Assembly: GCA_002469765.1 (NCBI GenBank)
Contig: DKNS01000137.1
Span: 5,564-12,705, forward strand
Origin: Flavobacteriales bacterium UBA7382
Lineage (GTDB): Bacteria; Bacteroidota; Bacteroidia; Flavobacteriales_D; Sanyastnellaceae
Reading direction: 5' to 3'
DNA length: 7,142 nucleotides
Each line of letters opens with the position of its first letter. Position 1 is the stretch's first letter. Positions 6,430 to 7,142 of this stretch are shown here, piece by piece. The position numbers were made by a program, and so were the translations under genes. The notes under the pieces are model-generated. The model was not told the origin of the DNA and did not search any database. It saw only the letters and a list, made by a program, of their open reading frames with translations.

Positions 6430-7142
6430 CCTTCCTCTTGCAATCGTTCGACTGTGTGCACCCCAGGCACTTCCTCGAGGGCGCGCATGAGGGATTTCAG
6501 GTGTTCGGTGTCGGAGACAATCACGCGCGCCGCACCCTCGAACACGCCGTCCTTGGTCTCAAAGCTGATGGCGCGCATGTCCACCCGCATGTCGGCTGAG
6601 ATGACACCCGTCACGGCGTTCACCAGGCCAATGTCGTCGATGCCGGTGAACCCCACCCCCACTTCAAACTTTTTGGCCGCCTTGCTCGCCCACTCTGTCT
6701 TCATGACGCGGTAGGCGTACCGAGACAGAAGGTTGGTGGCGTTGGGACAGTTCTGCCGGTGGATTTTGATGCCGCCGCTCACTGTGATGAACCCAAACAC
6801 GTCGTCCCCGGGAATGGGATTGCAACAACCGGCCAGTCCGTAGTCCAGCGTGTCTTGCCCGTCTCCGATAAGCAGCACGTCTCCAGCATCTCGCTTGAGT
6901 TGCGTGATGCTCGCCGCTTCTTCCTGGCTGCCCACGTAAGCTTTGGACGAGACAGGCTCTGGGCCTTTGTCCCATTCCAGGCGGCCAGACCGAATGTGGA
7001 ATCCCCCCACGCGGTCCAGGTCAATCAGCCCTGTGGCGATTCGGTGATGAAGGGCGTGGGGAGAGTCGACCTTGAATCGCTTGAGCATGCCGAGCATGGT
7101 GTCGCTGTGACCCTCGACCCCCACTTTGCGGAACCACTTCCG
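6426..7142 (-). CDS. rsh: RelA/SpoT-family (p)ppGpp synthetase/hydrolase, C-terminal fragment
   Basis: The frame is open to the window edge and gives the last 238 residues, with the N-terminus missing. The fragment begins in the helical region after the TGS domain. It continues with the zinc-finger/RIS module GCCNPIPGDDVFGF (105-118), then GIKIHRQNCPNA (124-135) with the paired cysteines at 106-107, H128 and C132. A C-terminal ACT domain covers about 159-238 (FEVGVGFTGIDDIGL onward). These are the regulatory domains of long RelA/SpoT homologues, which sense stress on ribosomes or through partner proteins and control (p)ppGpp synthesis and hydrolysis. The catalytic HD and synthetase domains lie outside the window, so I cannot tell whether it is bifunctional. 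The stop overlaps the GTG start of the OstA-like gene by four bases, making this the first visible gene of the cluster. Confidence 0.95.
   Translation of the reverse strand, partial: RKWFRKVGVEGHSDTMLGMLKRFKVDSPHALHHRIATGLIDLDRVGGFHIRSGRLEWDKGPEPVSSKAYVGSQEEAASITQLKRDAGDVLLIGDGQDTLDYGLAGCCNPIPGDDVFGFITVSGGIKIHRQNCPNATNLLSRYAYRVMKTEWASKAAKKFEVGVGFTGIDDIGLVNAVTGVISADMRVDMRAISFETKDGVFEGAARVIVSDTEHLKSLMRALEEVPGVHTVERLQEEG

Overview
The window looks like chromosomal core DNA of a Bacteroidota bacterium, probably of the flavobacterial lineage and GC-rich for that group. Three things point there: the OstA/LptA-like protein of the type seen in this phylum, a Fur protein of the phylum's sequence type, and the gene neighbourhood of a (p)ppGpp synthetase/hydrolase, Fur and PurA next to sulfate-activation genes. 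The assignment rests on recognising protein families and gene order. No rRNA or other phylogenetic marker is present.

Layout: the only plus-strand gene is the 3' end of glyA (1-189). Everything else is on the minus strand and is read from high to low coordinates. The order is a C-terminal fragment of a RelA/SpoT homologue (7142-6426), a secreted OstA/LptA-like protein (6429-4921), a Fur-family regulator (4898-4437), purA (4447-3179), a short cysC (3169-2729), a two-helix DUF2061 membrane protein (2684-2439), cysD (2449-1523) and cysN (1504-227). glyA and cysN converge across a 37-base gap with no clear intrinsic terminator.

The minus-strand genes are packed tightly. rsh/lptA-like overlap by 4 bases, fur/purA by 11 and DUF2061/cysD by 11. 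Gaps are 22 bases (lptA-like/fur), 9 (purA/cysC), 44 (cysC/DUF2061) and 0-18 (cysD/cysN, depending on the cysN start). This is the structure expected of one long transcript, possibly with an internal start before the DUF2061 gene, where a TAATTTTG element matches the Bacteroidota -7 consensus TAnnTTTG. No stretch of 300 bases lacks a gene, and I see no tRNA, IS element, CRISPR array or phage gene.

Functionally, CysD, CysN and CysC form the sulfate-activation route (sulfate to APS to PAPS), which costs GTP and ATP. PurA makes the first committed AMP precursor from IMP using GTP. The RelA/SpoT homologue makes or degrades (p)ppGpp, Fur senses metal, and the OstA-like protein belongs to outer-membrane LPS transport. 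I see no novel system. The points most worth a second look are a Fur that has lost every cysteine of its usual structural zinc site, a short CysC with a reduced lid, and the DUF2061 protein embedded in the sulfate genes.
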